This document shows, in pieces, positions 15,623-24,214 of a stretch of 64,000 bases of DNA. The stretch is taken from contig CAWHDH010000017.1 in NCBI GenBank assembly GCA_963828075.1, forward strand, positions 1,178,001 to 1,242,000, read 5' to 3'. How positions within the stretch are numbered: the stretch's first letter is position 1; each line of letters starts with the position of its first letter. Position numbers and translations under genes: made by a program. Source of the stretch: JACCYI01 sp963828075. Its GTDB lineage: Bacteria > Actinomycetota > Thermoleophilia > Solirubrobacterales > Solirubrobacteraceae. The notes under the pieces were generated by a model. It saw nothing but the letters and a program-made list of their open reading frames with translations, made no database searches and was not told where the DNA came from.

Positions 15623-18600
15623 GGCGGCGGCGGCGAGAAGTAGACCTCCGGGTCGCCCTGCAGCAGCCAGATCTCGGGATGGTCGATCGGCGTGAACGAC
15701 CGGTCGCCACCCGGCTCCCGCGTCGTCGGCACCTGGTCGCCGCTCGGACGGTGCAGGATGAAGTTCACCGGCTTGGTGTCGTCCTTGAGCGGGACGTTGT
15801 AGACCGCCCCGAAGGCATCGGTCCCGGCGCGCTGGCGCGGCGCGTCCCAGGTCGTCGCCACCCCGTCGGCGATCGCGTCACCCCACAGGTGCAGGCCCCA
15901 GTCGGCGTAGTCCGACGCCGTGCGCTTGTAGTGCACGACCGCCGTGTCGATCGGCGGCGGCGCGACCTCGACGGTCCGCGCCGTCGTGGTCACCGTTCCG
16001 GCGCCGTGGTCGAGGATCGCCCGGTACCCGATCTCCGTGCCGGTCGGCGCCCCGAGCGCCGCGACGTCATCGAACACGGTGTAGACGGGCGACGAGTCGT
16101 CGGTGCCGATCGTCGTCCAGTCACCGCCGGCGACGCGGCGCTGGAAGGTCACCACGTTGGCGCTGTGGTCCGGCGTCGCGACGGCGCGGACCTCCGTCTC
16201 CCCCCGGACCTTGGCCCCGGCGGTCGGCGCCTCGAGCGCGAGCTCCGGCGCGGCCACCTTGGTCGCGCGGGCACCGCTCATCCGCTCGTGGCCCGCGTTG
16301 TCGAGCACGATCGCCCGGTACTGCACGGGCGAGCCGGCCGGCAGGTCGGCGACATCGTGGAAGACGCGGTACGGCGCGTTGTCGTCGGTGCCGATCGCCT
16401 GCCACGCGCCCGACCCGCTGCGGGCCTGGAACGTGACCTCGTAGAACGACGTCCCGGCGACGTCCGCGCGAACCTCGACGCGGCCGGGGCCGGCCTCGGT
16501 CTCGGGCGGTGAGGTGAGCGAGATCGACGGGGCGGCCTCGCTCGCGGGTATCTGCCCCGCCGACTCATAGACGACGGCCGAGAGCGGCGGCACGGTGACG
16601 GTCAGGCGCCCGGCGGCGTTCGAGGTGAGCTCGCCGACGCCGTCCCCGTAGACCTTGCCGAAGCCGCCCGAGGCGATGAACGTGGGCACCGACGCCGTCT
16701 TTGGCTCCTCGGCGTTGTTCAGCGCGACCACATACTCGGCGCGCGCGTCGCGGTCGATCCGCGAGAACGCGTAGATCCCCGGCGCGCCGGTCGAGAGGCG
16801 GTGCTGATGGGCGCCGGAGCGCAGCGCCGGATGCGACTTCGTGACCGCCGCGAGCCCGGCGATGCCGCGGAACAGCGGGTGCGACGCGTCGAAGTTCGAG
16901 TCGGCGGTCGTCGCGTCGGTCCCGATCAGGTCGTCGTCGTTGTACTCGGCCACCTGGCTCGGGAACATGTCCTGGCGCGCGAGCTGGTCGCCGCCGTCGC
17001 CGACGAAGCCCTGCTCGTCGCCGTAGTAGATGACGGGGTTGCCGCGCGAGAAGTACATGAGCTCGTGCGCGAGCCGGTCGCGGGCGAGGATCTCGGCGTC
17101 GGTCGCCCCCGGGTTGGCGTTGCGGATGAACAGCCCGATCCGCCCCATGTCGTGGTTGCCGAGGAACGTCGGCAGCTGGTAGGCGTTGGAGTCCGCGTCG
17201 GTGTACCAGTCGTCGCCGACGAAGAAGTCTCGCAGCGCCTCGGTCGGCCCCGAGTCGGCCGCGAACCGCTGGGCGGCCGCCTGGAACGGGAAGTCGAGGA
17301 CCGCCTGTACGCGGTCGTGCGTGGTGAAGTGCGACGTGAAGGACTTCGTCGTGTCGAAGACCTCGCCGAACAGGAAGAACTCCTTCTTGCCGTTCGCGCG
17401 GGCGAAGTCGAGGATCGCGGGCGCGAACTCGACCCAGAACTCGTCGTTGACGTGCTTCATCGTGTCGATGCGGAAGCCGTCGATGCCGAAGTCGGCGATC
17501 CAGGCCTTGTAGATGTCCGTCATCCCGCTGACGACCCGCGGATGCTCCGTGAACAGGTCGTCGAGGCCGAAGAAGTCGCCGTACAGCGAGTTCTCGCCGA
17601 CAAAGGTCGTGTTGCCGCGGTTGTGGTAGAGCGTGACGTCGTTGAGCCACGCCGGCACCTTGAGGTTCTCGCTGCCGGCCGGGTTGAACGGTGTGAACGG
17701 GAAGCTCGTGGCGGCGTCGAGCGCCGGGAAGCCGGTCTTGCCGGCGTGGTCGAGGTCGTCGAACGGCGTGCCGGCCGCGGTGCGGAACGGATCGCGGTCC
17801 TTGGAGACGTAGGCGGGCCGGGTGCCCTCCTCGTAGTCGATGACGTCCGCCGTGTGGTTGGTGATGATGTCGAAGTAGACCTTCATGCCGCGCGCGTGGG
17901 AGGCGTCGACCAGCGCCTTGAGCTCGGCGTTGGTCCCGAGGTGCGGGTCGATCTGGGTGAAGTCGGTGATCCAGTAGCCGTGGTAGCCGGCCGAGTTGTC
18001 CTGCGGCTGGACCGCCTTGTTCTTGAAGCTCGGCGTCAGCCAGATCGCGGTGGTGCCGAGGCCCTGGATGTAGTCGATGCGGTCGAGGATGCCCTTGAGG
18101 TCGCCGCCGTGGTAGTAGCCGCGGGCGGTCGGGTCAAAGCCGGAGGCCCCCGGCGCGAGCCCGCCGTGGTCGTTGTCGTTGCGGCCGTTCTCGAAGCGGT
18201 CGGCCATGACGAAGTAGAAGTTCTCGCCGGTGACCGGCGAGCGCAGGCTGTGCGTCGCCTCGCTCGCGGGACCGGCGGGCGGTGCCGGCGGCGGGGCGGG
18301 GGCGGGCGCCGGGGCGGGCGCCGGGACCGGGGCCGGGACCGGGGTCGGCGCCGGGGCGCCCTTGCGCGTCACCGAGATCTTGGCCGACCGGCAACTCCTG
18401 CCGCGGATCGAGCCGGTGCGCACGACGCACGCGCGCAGGAAGTACGACCCCGGGGTCGTGAACGCCGGAACCGTGACCCGGACGGCGAACGCGCGGCTGC
18501 GGCCGGCCGAGGTGCGCCGCACCCAGGCGCCGCGGAGCCGCAGCCCGGTCCGCGCGTTGGCGGTCCGGCGCAGGGTGAAGGTCAGTCGCCCGGTTCCCGC

Positions 18601-18786
18601 GCGGCGCGCGCGACGGTTGGCGACCCGTCCGCGCACCGTGAACGACGAGCCCGCCTCGACCGAGGCCGGCGTCGAGCCGAGGCTCGCCAGCCGGAACTGG
18701 GCGGGCGGCGTTTGCGCGCCGGCCGGCGGAGCCACGGCGAGCGCGGCGACCAGGCCCACGAGCACGGCACGAGAACGAAACGACAT
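15619..18786 (-). CDS. Secreted GH13 alpha-amylase/pullulanase-like enzyme with CBM41-type C-terminus
   Basis: The protein is 1055 residues. A signal peptide (MSFRSRAVLVGLVAALAVAP) is followed by a beta-rich domain with Cys residues. An Ala-Pro linker (~143-168) leads to the GH13 barrel: DIITNHT, GFRIDTMKHV (nucleophile Asp), FLFGEVFD (acid/base Glu) and FLGNHDMGR. Two Ig-like modules start near IPASEAAPSIS and LALEAPTAGAKV. The last ~100 residues (VVHYKRTASDYADWGLHLWG) match the CBM41/pullulanase-associated starch-binding module. It should hydrolyse alpha-glucans outside the cell. It is translationally coupled to the acyl-CoA synthetase downstream. Confidence 0.9.
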   Translation of the reverse strand: MSFRSRAVLVGLVAALAVAPPAGAQTPPAQFRLASLGSTPASVEAGSSFTVRGRVANRRARRAGTGRLTFTLRRTANARTGLRLRGAWVRRTSAGRSRAFAVRVTVPAFTTPGSYFLRACVVRTGSIRGRSCRSAKISVTRKGAPAPTPVPAPVPAPAPAPAPAPPPAPPAGPASEATHSLRSPVTGENFYFVMADRFENGRNDNDHGGLAPGASGFDPTARGYYHGGDLKGILDRIDYIQGLGTTAIWLTPSFKNKAVQPQDNSAGYHGYWITDFTQIDPHLGTNAELKALVDASHARGMKVYFDIITNHTADVIDYEEGTRPAYVSKDRDPFRTAAGTPFDDLDHAGKTGFPALDAATSFPFTPFNPAGSENLKVPAWLNDVTLYHNRGNTTFVGENSLYGDFFGLDDLFTEHPRVVSGMTDIYKAWIADFGIDGFRIDTMKHVNDEFWVEFAPAILDFARANGKKEFFLFGEVFDTTKSFTSHFTTHDRVQAVLDFPFQAAAQRFAADSGPTEALRDFFVGDDWYTDADSNAYQLPTFLGNHDMGRIGLFIRNANPGATDAEILARDRLAHELMYFSRGNPVIYYGDEQGFVGDGGDQLARQDMFPSQVAEYNDDDLIGTDATTADSNFDASHPLFRGIAGLAAVTKSHPALRSGAHQHRLSTGAPGIYAFSRIDRDARAEYVVALNNAEEPKTASVPTFIASGGFGKVYGDGVGELTSNAAGRLTVTVPPLSAVVYESAGQIPASEAAPSISLTSPPETEAGPGRVEVRADVAGTSFYEVTFQARSGSGAWQAIGTDDNAPYRVFHDVADLPAGSPVQYRAIVLDNAGHERMSGARATKVAAPELALEAPTAGAKVRGETEVRAVATPDHSANVVTFQRRVAGGDWTTIGTDDSSPVYTVFDDVAALGAPTGTEIGYRAILDHGAGTVTTTARTVEVAPPPIDTAVVHYKRTASDYADWGLHLWGDAIADGVATTWDAPRQRAGTDAFGAVYNVPLKDDTKPVNFILHRPSGDQVPTTREPGGDRSFTPIDHPEIWLLQGDPEVYFSPPPP

Positions 18787-18895
18787 CGCAAGACCCCCTA
18801 GACCCCCGCGGTCCTGCCGGTCGGCCGGCCGCCCTTGAGCGCGGGAAACTAGGGCGCGGCCGCGGCGCTGTCAACGGGCGCGGTCACGGCTGGGA

Positions 18896-18949
18896 ATCGA
18901 CGGGCGGCTCCACCCTCCGGCCACGCGCCGGAGGGGACCGCCCGTCGAT
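18896..18949 (-). terminator. Long GC-rich hairpin between sigma factor and amylase genes
   Basis: Outer arms ATCGACGGGCGG (18896-18907) and CCGCCCGTCGAT (18938-18949) pair perfectly. Inside them CCCTCCGG (18913-18920) pairs with CCGGAGGG (18928-18935). The structure lies about 160 bp past the ECF sigma gene stop and 110 bp before the amylase start. It is therefore most likely the terminator of the sigma gene, although no T-run follows. The rest of the 323-bp gap shows nothing convincing. Confidence 0.6.
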
Positions 18950-19109
18950 CTGCCCCGTCAGGCGCGGGCGCGTGCCTGGGGAAGCGACGGTGCCCGAGCT
19001 GACTTCCCTGACGCGCTTCGGATCGCGCCCTGGATGTCGACACAACGGCCAGTCGTCCGACGTTCCGTCGACCGCCCGCGACGTCGTCCGAATCTCCGAC
19101 GTCCTCGCG

Positions 19110-19784
19110 TCAGGCTGACGCCGCGCGCATGGCGGCGGGGGCGGACTTCAGGCGGGTGAGCTCGGCCCGCAGGGTGCGCCGGCCCCGATGCTGCAACCCG
19201 TGCACCGCATCCTCCGAGCGCCCGATGCGCTCCGCGATCTCCCCCGGCGACAAGCCGTAGATGAACCGCATCACGATCACCTCACGCTGCTCGATCGGCA
19301 ACGCCTCCAACGCCAAACGCAGGTCATGCCCACGCTCCCACGACAGATCGTGATCCTCGACATCCGGCGAGCGGACCTCGGCGAACGGCACCGACCGCCT
19401 GGCCCGGACGTGATCGATCGCCGCGTTATGCGCCACCCGCAAGATCCACGCCGAGAACGGCACCACCCGCGGCTCATACTTCGGCAACGCCGTCAGCAGC
19501 TTCGCGAAGATCTGCTGCGTCACGTCCTCCGCCTCATGCTCATCACGCACGATCGAGCACACGTAGCCGTACACGTTGTCGGCGTAACGCAGATACAGAA
19601 ACCGGATCGCGTCGTCATCGCCGAGCTTGGCGCGACACACCGCATCGAGCACCAACGCTTCGGACTCCGTCGTGTGCTCCAACGACCGACGCCGCCGAAA
19701 CCGCCCACGCCCCACCGACGTCTCGATCCGATCCGCCTCACGGCGAACCTCATCCCGCATACCGCTCGTCAAGGTGCTGCTCAC
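19110..19784 (-). CDS. ECF-type RNA polymerase sigma factor
   Basis: The 224-residue protein has region 2 (AIRFLYLRYADNVYGYVCSI, then DEHEAEDVTQQIFAKLLTAL) and region 4 (LEALPIEQREVIVMRFIYGL and LSPGEIAERIGRSEDAVHGL). The order and spacing are those of sigma-70 family ECF factors. A basic ~45-residue N-terminal extension precedes region 2. No anti-sigma gene is adjacent, so its control is unclear. An HTH tail (RGRRTLRAELTRL) completes DNA binding. Confidence 0.88.
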   Translation of the reverse strand: MSSTLTSGMRDEVRREADRIETSVGRGRFRRRRSLEHTTESEALVLDAVCRAKLGDDDAIRFLYLRYADNVYGYVCSIVRDEHEAEDVTQQIFAKLLTALPKYEPRVVPFSAWILRVAHNAAIDHVRARRSVPFAEVRSPDVEDHDLSWERGHDLRLALEALPIEQREVIVMRFIYGLSPGEIAERIGRSEDAVHGLQHRGRRTLRAELTRLKSAPAAMRAASA

Positions 19785-19992
19785 GTCAATCGCCTCCCCA
19801 GGCGTCCTTCGCTGTCCGGAGGAACCTATGTGGGGGACGTCAGCGGCGGATCAGGCAACGTATTAGCTGGAGATGAATTCGCAGGAAGTGGACAGATGTT
19901 CGATTCTCGACCTGCCCGACGGGCATTGACGGCATGACGCCGACGGCCGGCGGCCGCCCTCGTCGAGGGCGACCGCGCGGCGGGACGTGCGC

Positions 19993-20421
19993 TCAGACCG
20001 CGGCCACGCCGCCGAGCTGCGTGAGCCGGAAGCTGTTGCCGGACGGGTCGCGGAACCCCGCGTCGATCCCGTACGGGCGCTCCTCGGGCTCCTCCACGAA
20101 CTCGACGCCGCGGCTCCGGAACTCCTCGTAGGAGCGCCGGCAGTCGTCGGTGGTGAGGAAGACCGTGCCGGCGAACCCCTTGCCCATGAGGTCGCGGACC
20201 TGATCGGCGGTCTCCGGATCCATCACCGGCGGTCCGGGGATGGCCATCAGGACGATCGCGACGTCGGGCTGCGCTGCCGGCCCGACGGCCAGCCAGCGGA
20301 AGTTCCCCATCTCGGCCACGGTGACGTCGCTGCGCACCTCCATGCCGAGCTTGTCGACGTAGAAGGCGAGCGCCTCTTCCTGGTCGTGCACCCACAGCTG
20401 GGCGGTGGCGATTCTGATCAT
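19993..20421 (-). CDS. Single-domain VOC/glyoxalase-family protein
   Basis: The 142-residue product has the VOC fold: ATAQLWVHDQEEALAFYVDKLG at the start and FVEEPEERPYGIDAGFRDPSGN near the end. The usual first His is replaced by Gln in ATAQLWV, as in many uncharacterised actinobacterial members, so catalysis is doubtful. It lies 42 bp downstream of an AraC-type regulator on the same strand and is probably controlled by it. Confidence 0.8.
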   Translation of the reverse strand: MIRIATAQLWVHDQEEALAFYVDKLGMEVRSDVTVAEMGNFRWLAVGPAAQPDVAIVLMAIPGPPVMDPETADQVRDLMGKGFAGTVFLTTDDCRRSYEEFRSRGVEFVEEPEERPYGIDAGFRDPSGNSFRLTQLGGVAAV

Positions 20422-20463
20422 CGGGTCCTCCCCGGATCGGCGGTGGCTAGGTCGCGACCCAAG

Positions 20464-20898
20464 CTAAGTGCCGCCGCGCGGGCTGTCTTCTCCAAACGTG
20501 CGGCGTTGCGGTCGCCCATACGCGCGCAGCACGCAGGCCGGGATCAGTGCGTGGTCGACCGCCGGAGGGAACGCCGCGCGGTAGGCCGCCGGCGACATCC
20601 CGAACGTGCGCGTGAAGCTGCTGGTGAACGACCCGAGGCTCTGCAGCCCCACCGAGAAGCAGATGTCGGCGATGGAGCGATCTGTCGTCCGCAGCATCGC
20701 CGCGGCGCGCTCGAGGCGCCGCGTGAGCAGGTAGGCGTAGGGCGACTCCCCGAAGGCGCGGCGGAACTCGCGGCTGAAGTGAGCGCGCGAGAGCCCTGCG
20801 GCGCCGGCCAGGTCGTCCACGCCGAGCGGCTCGAAGTAGCGCGCGTCGGCGAGGTCCTTGGCGCGCAGCAGATGGCGGGCGGGCGGGACGAAGGCCAT
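20464..20898 (-). CDS. Short AraC-family transcriptional regulator
   Basis: The 144-residue protein consists almost only of the AraC DNA-binding domain (LAGAAGLSRAHFSREFRRAF, then DRSIADICFSVGLQSLGSFT and FGMSPAAYRAAFP). There is no cupin sensor. ATG 20898 was chosen over a longer frame because the preceding sequence has no family features. Such short versions are common next to VOC genes, and it precedes one here. It is divergent from the cysteine-dioxygenase-like gene, with 76 bp between starts. Confidence 0.82.
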   Translation of the reverse strand: MAFVPPARHLLRAKDLADARYFEPLGVDDLAGAAGLSRAHFSREFRRAFGESPYAYLLTRRLERAAAMLRTTDRSIADICFSVGLQSLGSFTSSFTRTFGMSPAAYRAAFPPAVDHALIPACVLRAYGRPQRRTFGEDSPRGGT

Positions 20899-20974
20899 GC
20901 GCGGCCAGTATCGCGCTCTCCCGGACGGCCGCCGTGCCGCCGTTTCCGCGTAGTCGCCCGGTTCGCTTCGTGGT

Positions 20975-21604
20975 ATGACATTCGTATGGAACTGTTCGTC
21001 CCTTCCCGCGTTGCCTGAACCGGGCGATCTGCCCGTCTTTCTGGGCGACCCGGCCGTCGCCCTGCTGTTCGAGAACCGCGGCCGCCCGCTCGAGATCGAT
21101 GAGCTCACGAAGCTGGCGCTCACGATCGCCGAGCGCGAGTCGCTGTGGCGCCCGCTCGTGCGCCACGACGCCGCGATCCGCCAGTACGACTCGCTCTACG
21201 TCGACGAGATCGTCGGCGTCTGGGTGATCTGCTGGATGCCCGGCCAGGACACCGGCTTCCACGATCACGGCGGCGCCCGCGGGGCGGTCGCGGTGGCCGA
21301 GGGCGTCATCCGCGAGGAGCGGCCCGTCTGGGGCGGCCCGCCGCGGCGCAACGACGCGGTCGCCGGGACGTCGTTCACGTTCGAGGAGGACGAGATCCAC
21401 CGGATGGTCGATGCGACCGACGCCCCCGCCGTCACGATCCACGCCTACTCGCCGCCGATCGTGGCGATGGGCGCGTACCTGCTCGAGGACGGCGGCTCCC
21501 TCCGCCGCCGCCGCCTCTCCTGGGAGGAGCGGCTCGAGGCCAACCTGGGGATCGCCGCGTCGGACGGGCTAAGCGCCTCAGGAGCAGACCGCGAACCGGC
21601 GTGA
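20975..21604 (+). CDS. Cysteine dioxygenase-like cupin protein
   Basis: The 209-residue cupin has the metal motif H96-x-H98 in TGFHDHGGARGAV, a further His at 142 (EDEIHRMVD) and H156 in VTIHAYSPP. This agrees with the cysteine dioxygenase type I family, which oxidises thiols such as cysteine to the sulfinate with Fe(II) and O2. The start ATG 20975 lies in the divergent gap with the short AraC gene, which might regulate it. The 3' end overlaps the next convergent gene by 27 bp. The exact thiol substrate is not determinable. Confidence 0.78.
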   Translation: MTFVWNCSSLPALPEPGDLPVFLGDPAVALLFENRGRPLEIDELTKLALTIAERESLWRPLVRHDAAIRQYDSLYVDEIVGVWVICWMPGQDTGFHDHGGARGAVAVAEGVIREERPVWGGPPRRNDAVAGTSFTFEEDEIHRMVDATDAPAVTIHAYSPPIVAMGAYLLEDGGSLRRRRLSWEERLEANLGIAASDGLSASGADREPA

Positions 21605-22354
21605 GACCGTCTTACGGGCCGTCTTCGAGCGGCCCGGGCGCTTGAAGTAGACGCGGGCGTAGACCCGATGGGTGCCCGCGGCGAGCGTGACACGGAGCCG
21701 GCGGCGATACGGAGCCTGGCGGTCACTGCGCGCGACGATCCCCCGCCGCCCGTTCGGGCCCTTGGGGGTACGGTAGAAGAAGAGCACCCGGCGGACGCGC
21801 GGCTTGGCCCGTCCCGGCCGCTTGTGGACCTCGAGCGAGACCGGCATCCGCTCGCCGCGCGGCGTGCATCCGAGCCCCACGTCGATCCCCACCGAGCCGC
21901 CGGGCGCGGGCGGTGCAGGCGGCGCCGGGGGCGGCGCCGGTGCGGGGGTCGGAGCCGGAGTCGGGGTCGGGGTCGGCGTGGGGCCAGGCGGGGGCGGGGG
22001 CGGTGGCACGCCGGTCGACTTCATCGCACTGCAGCCCTCGTCCCGCACGCAGACCGAGACGCTCACCACCTTGCTCGGGAAGTGCAGGTTCGAGCAGCCC
22101 TCCTTGCTGTTGTTGGCGTCGTAGTAGGGCGACAGGAAGGCCGGATAGGACTCCTGGGTCACGACGCGCGCGAAGACACGGTGGCCATCGGCATGGCGAT
22201 CGCAGATGTCGACGGTCCGAGCCTCGTTGCGCACGCAGACGACGCTCGGGTCCGACGGGTGGTCGGCGCAGACCTTCGCCTGCGCCGAGGCGACCGCCGG
22301 CACGCCGGCCGCGCCAACGACCATCGCCAGACCGATCGCGACCCCTGCGCGCAT
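21578..22354 (-). CDS. Secreted hypothetical protein with Pro/Thr linker
   Basis: The 258-residue product has a signal peptide (MRAGVAIGLAMVVGAAGVPA, cleavage after VASAQA). A Cys-rich N-terminal domain with about six Cys follows (VCADH, VVCVRNEA, DICDRH, EGCSNLH, VCVRDEGC). A low-complexity linker of Pro, Thr and Ala (about 115-150) leads to a basic C-terminal domain with terminal FAVCS. I do not recognise a family. Extracellular location with disulfides is likely. Its 3' end overlaps the cysteine-dioxygenase-like gene. Confidence 0.7.
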   Translation of the reverse strand: MRAGVAIGLAMVVGAAGVPAVASAQAKVCADHPSDPSVVCVRNEARTVDICDRHADGHRVFARVVTQESYPAFLSPYYDANNSKEGCSNLHFPSKVVSVSVCVRDEGCSAMKSTGVPPPPPPPGPTPTPTPTPAPTPAPAPPPAPPAPPAPGGSVGIDVGLGCTPRGERMPVSLEVHKRPGRAKPRVRRVLFFYRTPKGPNGRRGIVARSDRQAPYRRRLRVTLAAGTHRVYARVYFKRPGRSKTARKTVSRRFAVCS

Positions 22355-22380
22355 GGACCGACAGTAGCGTCAAGCCCCGC

Positions 22381-22599
22381 TCAGCGCGGCACCCACCCGA
22401 TCGCCGGGGCCATCAACCGGCGCAGACCTCGGCGGAGCTCGAGGAAGCGATGCTCGCACTCGCCGCACATGACGAACAGGCGCCCTCGCTTGGCGTCGTG
22501 GAACTTCCAGCCCTCGTCGAGGACGTCGCGTTTGCTGGCTCCCCACCACTCTGCGTCGCAGGCGTCGCAGACGTGGACCGGTGTGGCGCTCGAAGTCAT
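22381..22599 (-). CDS. Small zinc-ribbon protein
   Basis: The 72-residue product has two CxxC knuckles, C11/C14 (VCDACDAEWWG) and C45/C48 (FVMCGECEHRF), as in treble-clef or zinc-ribbon proteins. A basic helix follows. Function is unknown. The ATG at 22599 is preceded by only one base before a perfect inverted repeat, with no Shine-Dalgarno sequence. Initiation may therefore be leaderless or controlled by the palindrome. Confidence 0.6.
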   Translation of the reverse strand: MTSSATPVHVCDACDAEWWGASKRDVLDEGWKFHDAKRGRLFVMCGECEHRFLELRRGLRRLMAPAIGWVPR

Positions 22600-22600
22600 A

Positions 22601-22641
22601 GTTAGGGCACCCTAACAAGACCGGAGTTAGGGTGCCCTAAT
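22601..22641 (-). promoter_or_regulatory. Double palindrome/stem-loop next to the zinc-ribbon gene start
   Basis: Two near-palindromes, GTTAGGGCACCCTAAC (22601-22616) and GTTAGGGTGCCCTAA (22626-22640), are also exact inverted copies of one another: a 15-bp stem with a 9-nt loop. They fill the space between the tctA stop (22657) and the zinc-ribbon ATG (22599). It may terminate tctA transcription, or serve as paired operators for a dimeric repressor in front of the zinc-ribbon gene. Confidence 0.6.
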
Positions 22642-22656
22642 GCCCGGGCCCGAGGC

Positions 22657-24210
22657 TCAGGACTCGTCGCCGAAGGAGAGCCGACCCCCTCCGTTCGAGC
22701 CGCCGCGGGCGCGCCGGATGAGCGCCGGCAGGTAGGGCAGCAGCACCGCCAGCGCGGCCGCGACGAGCAGCCCGATCGAGAGCGGCCGGCTCACCAGCGC
22801 GCCGAGGTCGCCGTCCGAGACGATCAGCGTGCGCCGGAACTGCGCCTCCATCAGCGGCCCGAGGATGACGCCGAGGATCACCGGGGCAATCGGGAAGTCG
22901 GCGCGCCGCATCGCGAAGCCGAGCAGGCCGATGACGTACATGATCAGCACCTCGGTGACGCTGCCCGACAGCGAGTACACGCCGAGCGTCCCGAACATCA
23001 GGATCCCGCTGTAGAGCGCCGGCCGCGGGATCTCGAGGACCTTGATCCAGATCTTGATCAGCGGCAGGTTGAGAATCAGGAGCATCACGTTCGCGACGTA
23101 GAGCGACGCGATCAGCGCCCACACCAGCGCCGACTGCTTCTCGAACAGCTGCGGCCCCGGCTGGAGGTTGAAGATCTGGAAGGCCGACAGCATGATCGCC
23201 GCCGTCGCCGACGTCGGGATGCCGAGGGTGAGCAGCGGCACGAGCGTCCCCGAGAACGACGCGTTGTTCGCCGCCTCCGGGCCGGCAACGCCCTCGATGG
23301 CGCCGCTGCCGAACTCCTCGGGGTGCTTGCTCACGCGCTTCTCGATCGAGTACGACAGGAAGGTCGGGACCTCGGCGCCGCCCGCGGGCATCGCCCCGAA
23401 CGGGAACCCGACCGCCGCGCCGCGCAGCCACGGCTTCCAGGAGCGCCGCCAGTCCTGCGGGCTCAGCCAGCGCCAGCCGCGGCCGCCCTCGTCCTCCGGC
23501 GTCAGCAGTTCCTCGTCGCCGCGGTGGCGCAGGCGCGCGGCGACGTGCAGCGCCTCGCCGACCGCGAACAGCCCGACTGCGACGAGGACGATGTCGATGC
23601 CGTTGTTGAGCTGGTCGACGCCGACGGTCAGGCGCGACTGGCCGGTCACCTGCTCGATCCCCACGAAGCCGATGAGCAGGCCGAGGAACAGCGACGAGAA
23701 GCCGCGCACCAGCGACTTGCCGACCAGCGCGGTCACCGACGCGAACGCGAGCACGGTCAGCGCGAAGTAGTCGGGCGGCTGGAAGGAGACCGCGAGGTCG
23801 GCCATCGGCTCGGCGACCAGCGTCAGCAGGATGATCGAGATCGTCCCGGCGACGAAGGAGCCGATCGCCGCGGTCGCGAGCGCCGCGCGGGCCCGGCCGC
23901 GCTTGGCCATCTGGAAGCCCTCGATGGCGGTCGCCACCGACGAGCTCTCACCCGGCGTGTTGAGGAGGATCGAGGTCGTCGATCCGCCGTACATCCCGCC
24001 CGCGTAGATCCCCGCGAACATGATGAACGCGCCCGTCGGGTCGCTGAAGTTGAAGGTCAGCGGCAGCAGCAGCGCGATCGTCAGCGCCGGGCCGATGCCC
24101 GGCAGCACACCGACGAACGTACCGAGCGTCACGCCGAGCGCGGCCAGCAGCAGGTTCTGCGGCTCGAGGACCGCGCCGAAGCCGTTCAGGAGGTCCGACA
24201 GGACGTCCAT
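22657..24210 (-). CDS. tctA: Tripartite tricarboxylate transporter, large permease TctA
   Basis: The 517-residue membrane protein has the TctA hallmarks: LGTFVGVLPGIGPALTIALL near the N-terminus, GIYAGGMYGGSTTSILLNTPGE, and a repeated second half containing AGPEAANNASFSGTLVPLLTLGIP. About eleven hydrophobic segments are visible. With TctB and the binding protein TctC it imports citrate-like tri- or dicarboxylates with an ion gradient. It is the last gene of tctCBA, 4 bp after tctB. An Arg/Asp-rich cytoplasmic loop (RLRHRGDEELLTPEDEGG) separates the halves. Confidence 0.92.
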   Translation of the reverse strand: MDVLSDLLNGFGAVLEPQNLLLAALGVTLGTFVGVLPGIGPALTIALLLPLTFNFSDPTGAFIMFAGIYAGGMYGGSTTSILLNTPGESSSVATAIEGFQMAKRGRARAALATAAIGSFVAGTISIILLTLVAEPMADLAVSFQPPDYFALTVLAFASVTALVGKSLVRGFSSLFLGLLIGFVGIEQVTGQSRLTVGVDQLNNGIDIVLVAVGLFAVGEALHVAARLRHRGDEELLTPEDEGGRGWRWLSPQDWRRSWKPWLRGAAVGFPFGAMPAGGAEVPTFLSYSIEKRVSKHPEEFGSGAIEGVAGPEAANNASFSGTLVPLLTLGIPTSATAAIMLSAFQIFNLQPGPQLFEKQSALVWALIASLYVANVMLLILNLPLIKIWIKVLEIPRPALYSGILMFGTLGVYSLSGSVTEVLIMYVIGLLGFAMRRADFPIAPVILGVILGPLMEAQFRRTLIVSDGDLGALVSRPLSIGLLVAAALAVLLPYLPALIRRARGGSNGGGRLSFGDES

Positions 24211-24214
24211 GGCC

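Noticed and set aside
19822..19844. GGAAC ... CGTC as an ECF-type promoter upstream of the sigma gene
   Set aside because: The elements are on the plus strand, pointing away from the sigma gene, and their spacing is too short for an ECF promoter.
22601..22641. TTAGGG units read as telomere-like repeats or as a DtxR iron box
   Set aside because: They are palindromic operator-like units, not tandem arrays, and the half-site spacing (4 bp) does not match the 9-bp gap of the DtxR/IdeR consensus.
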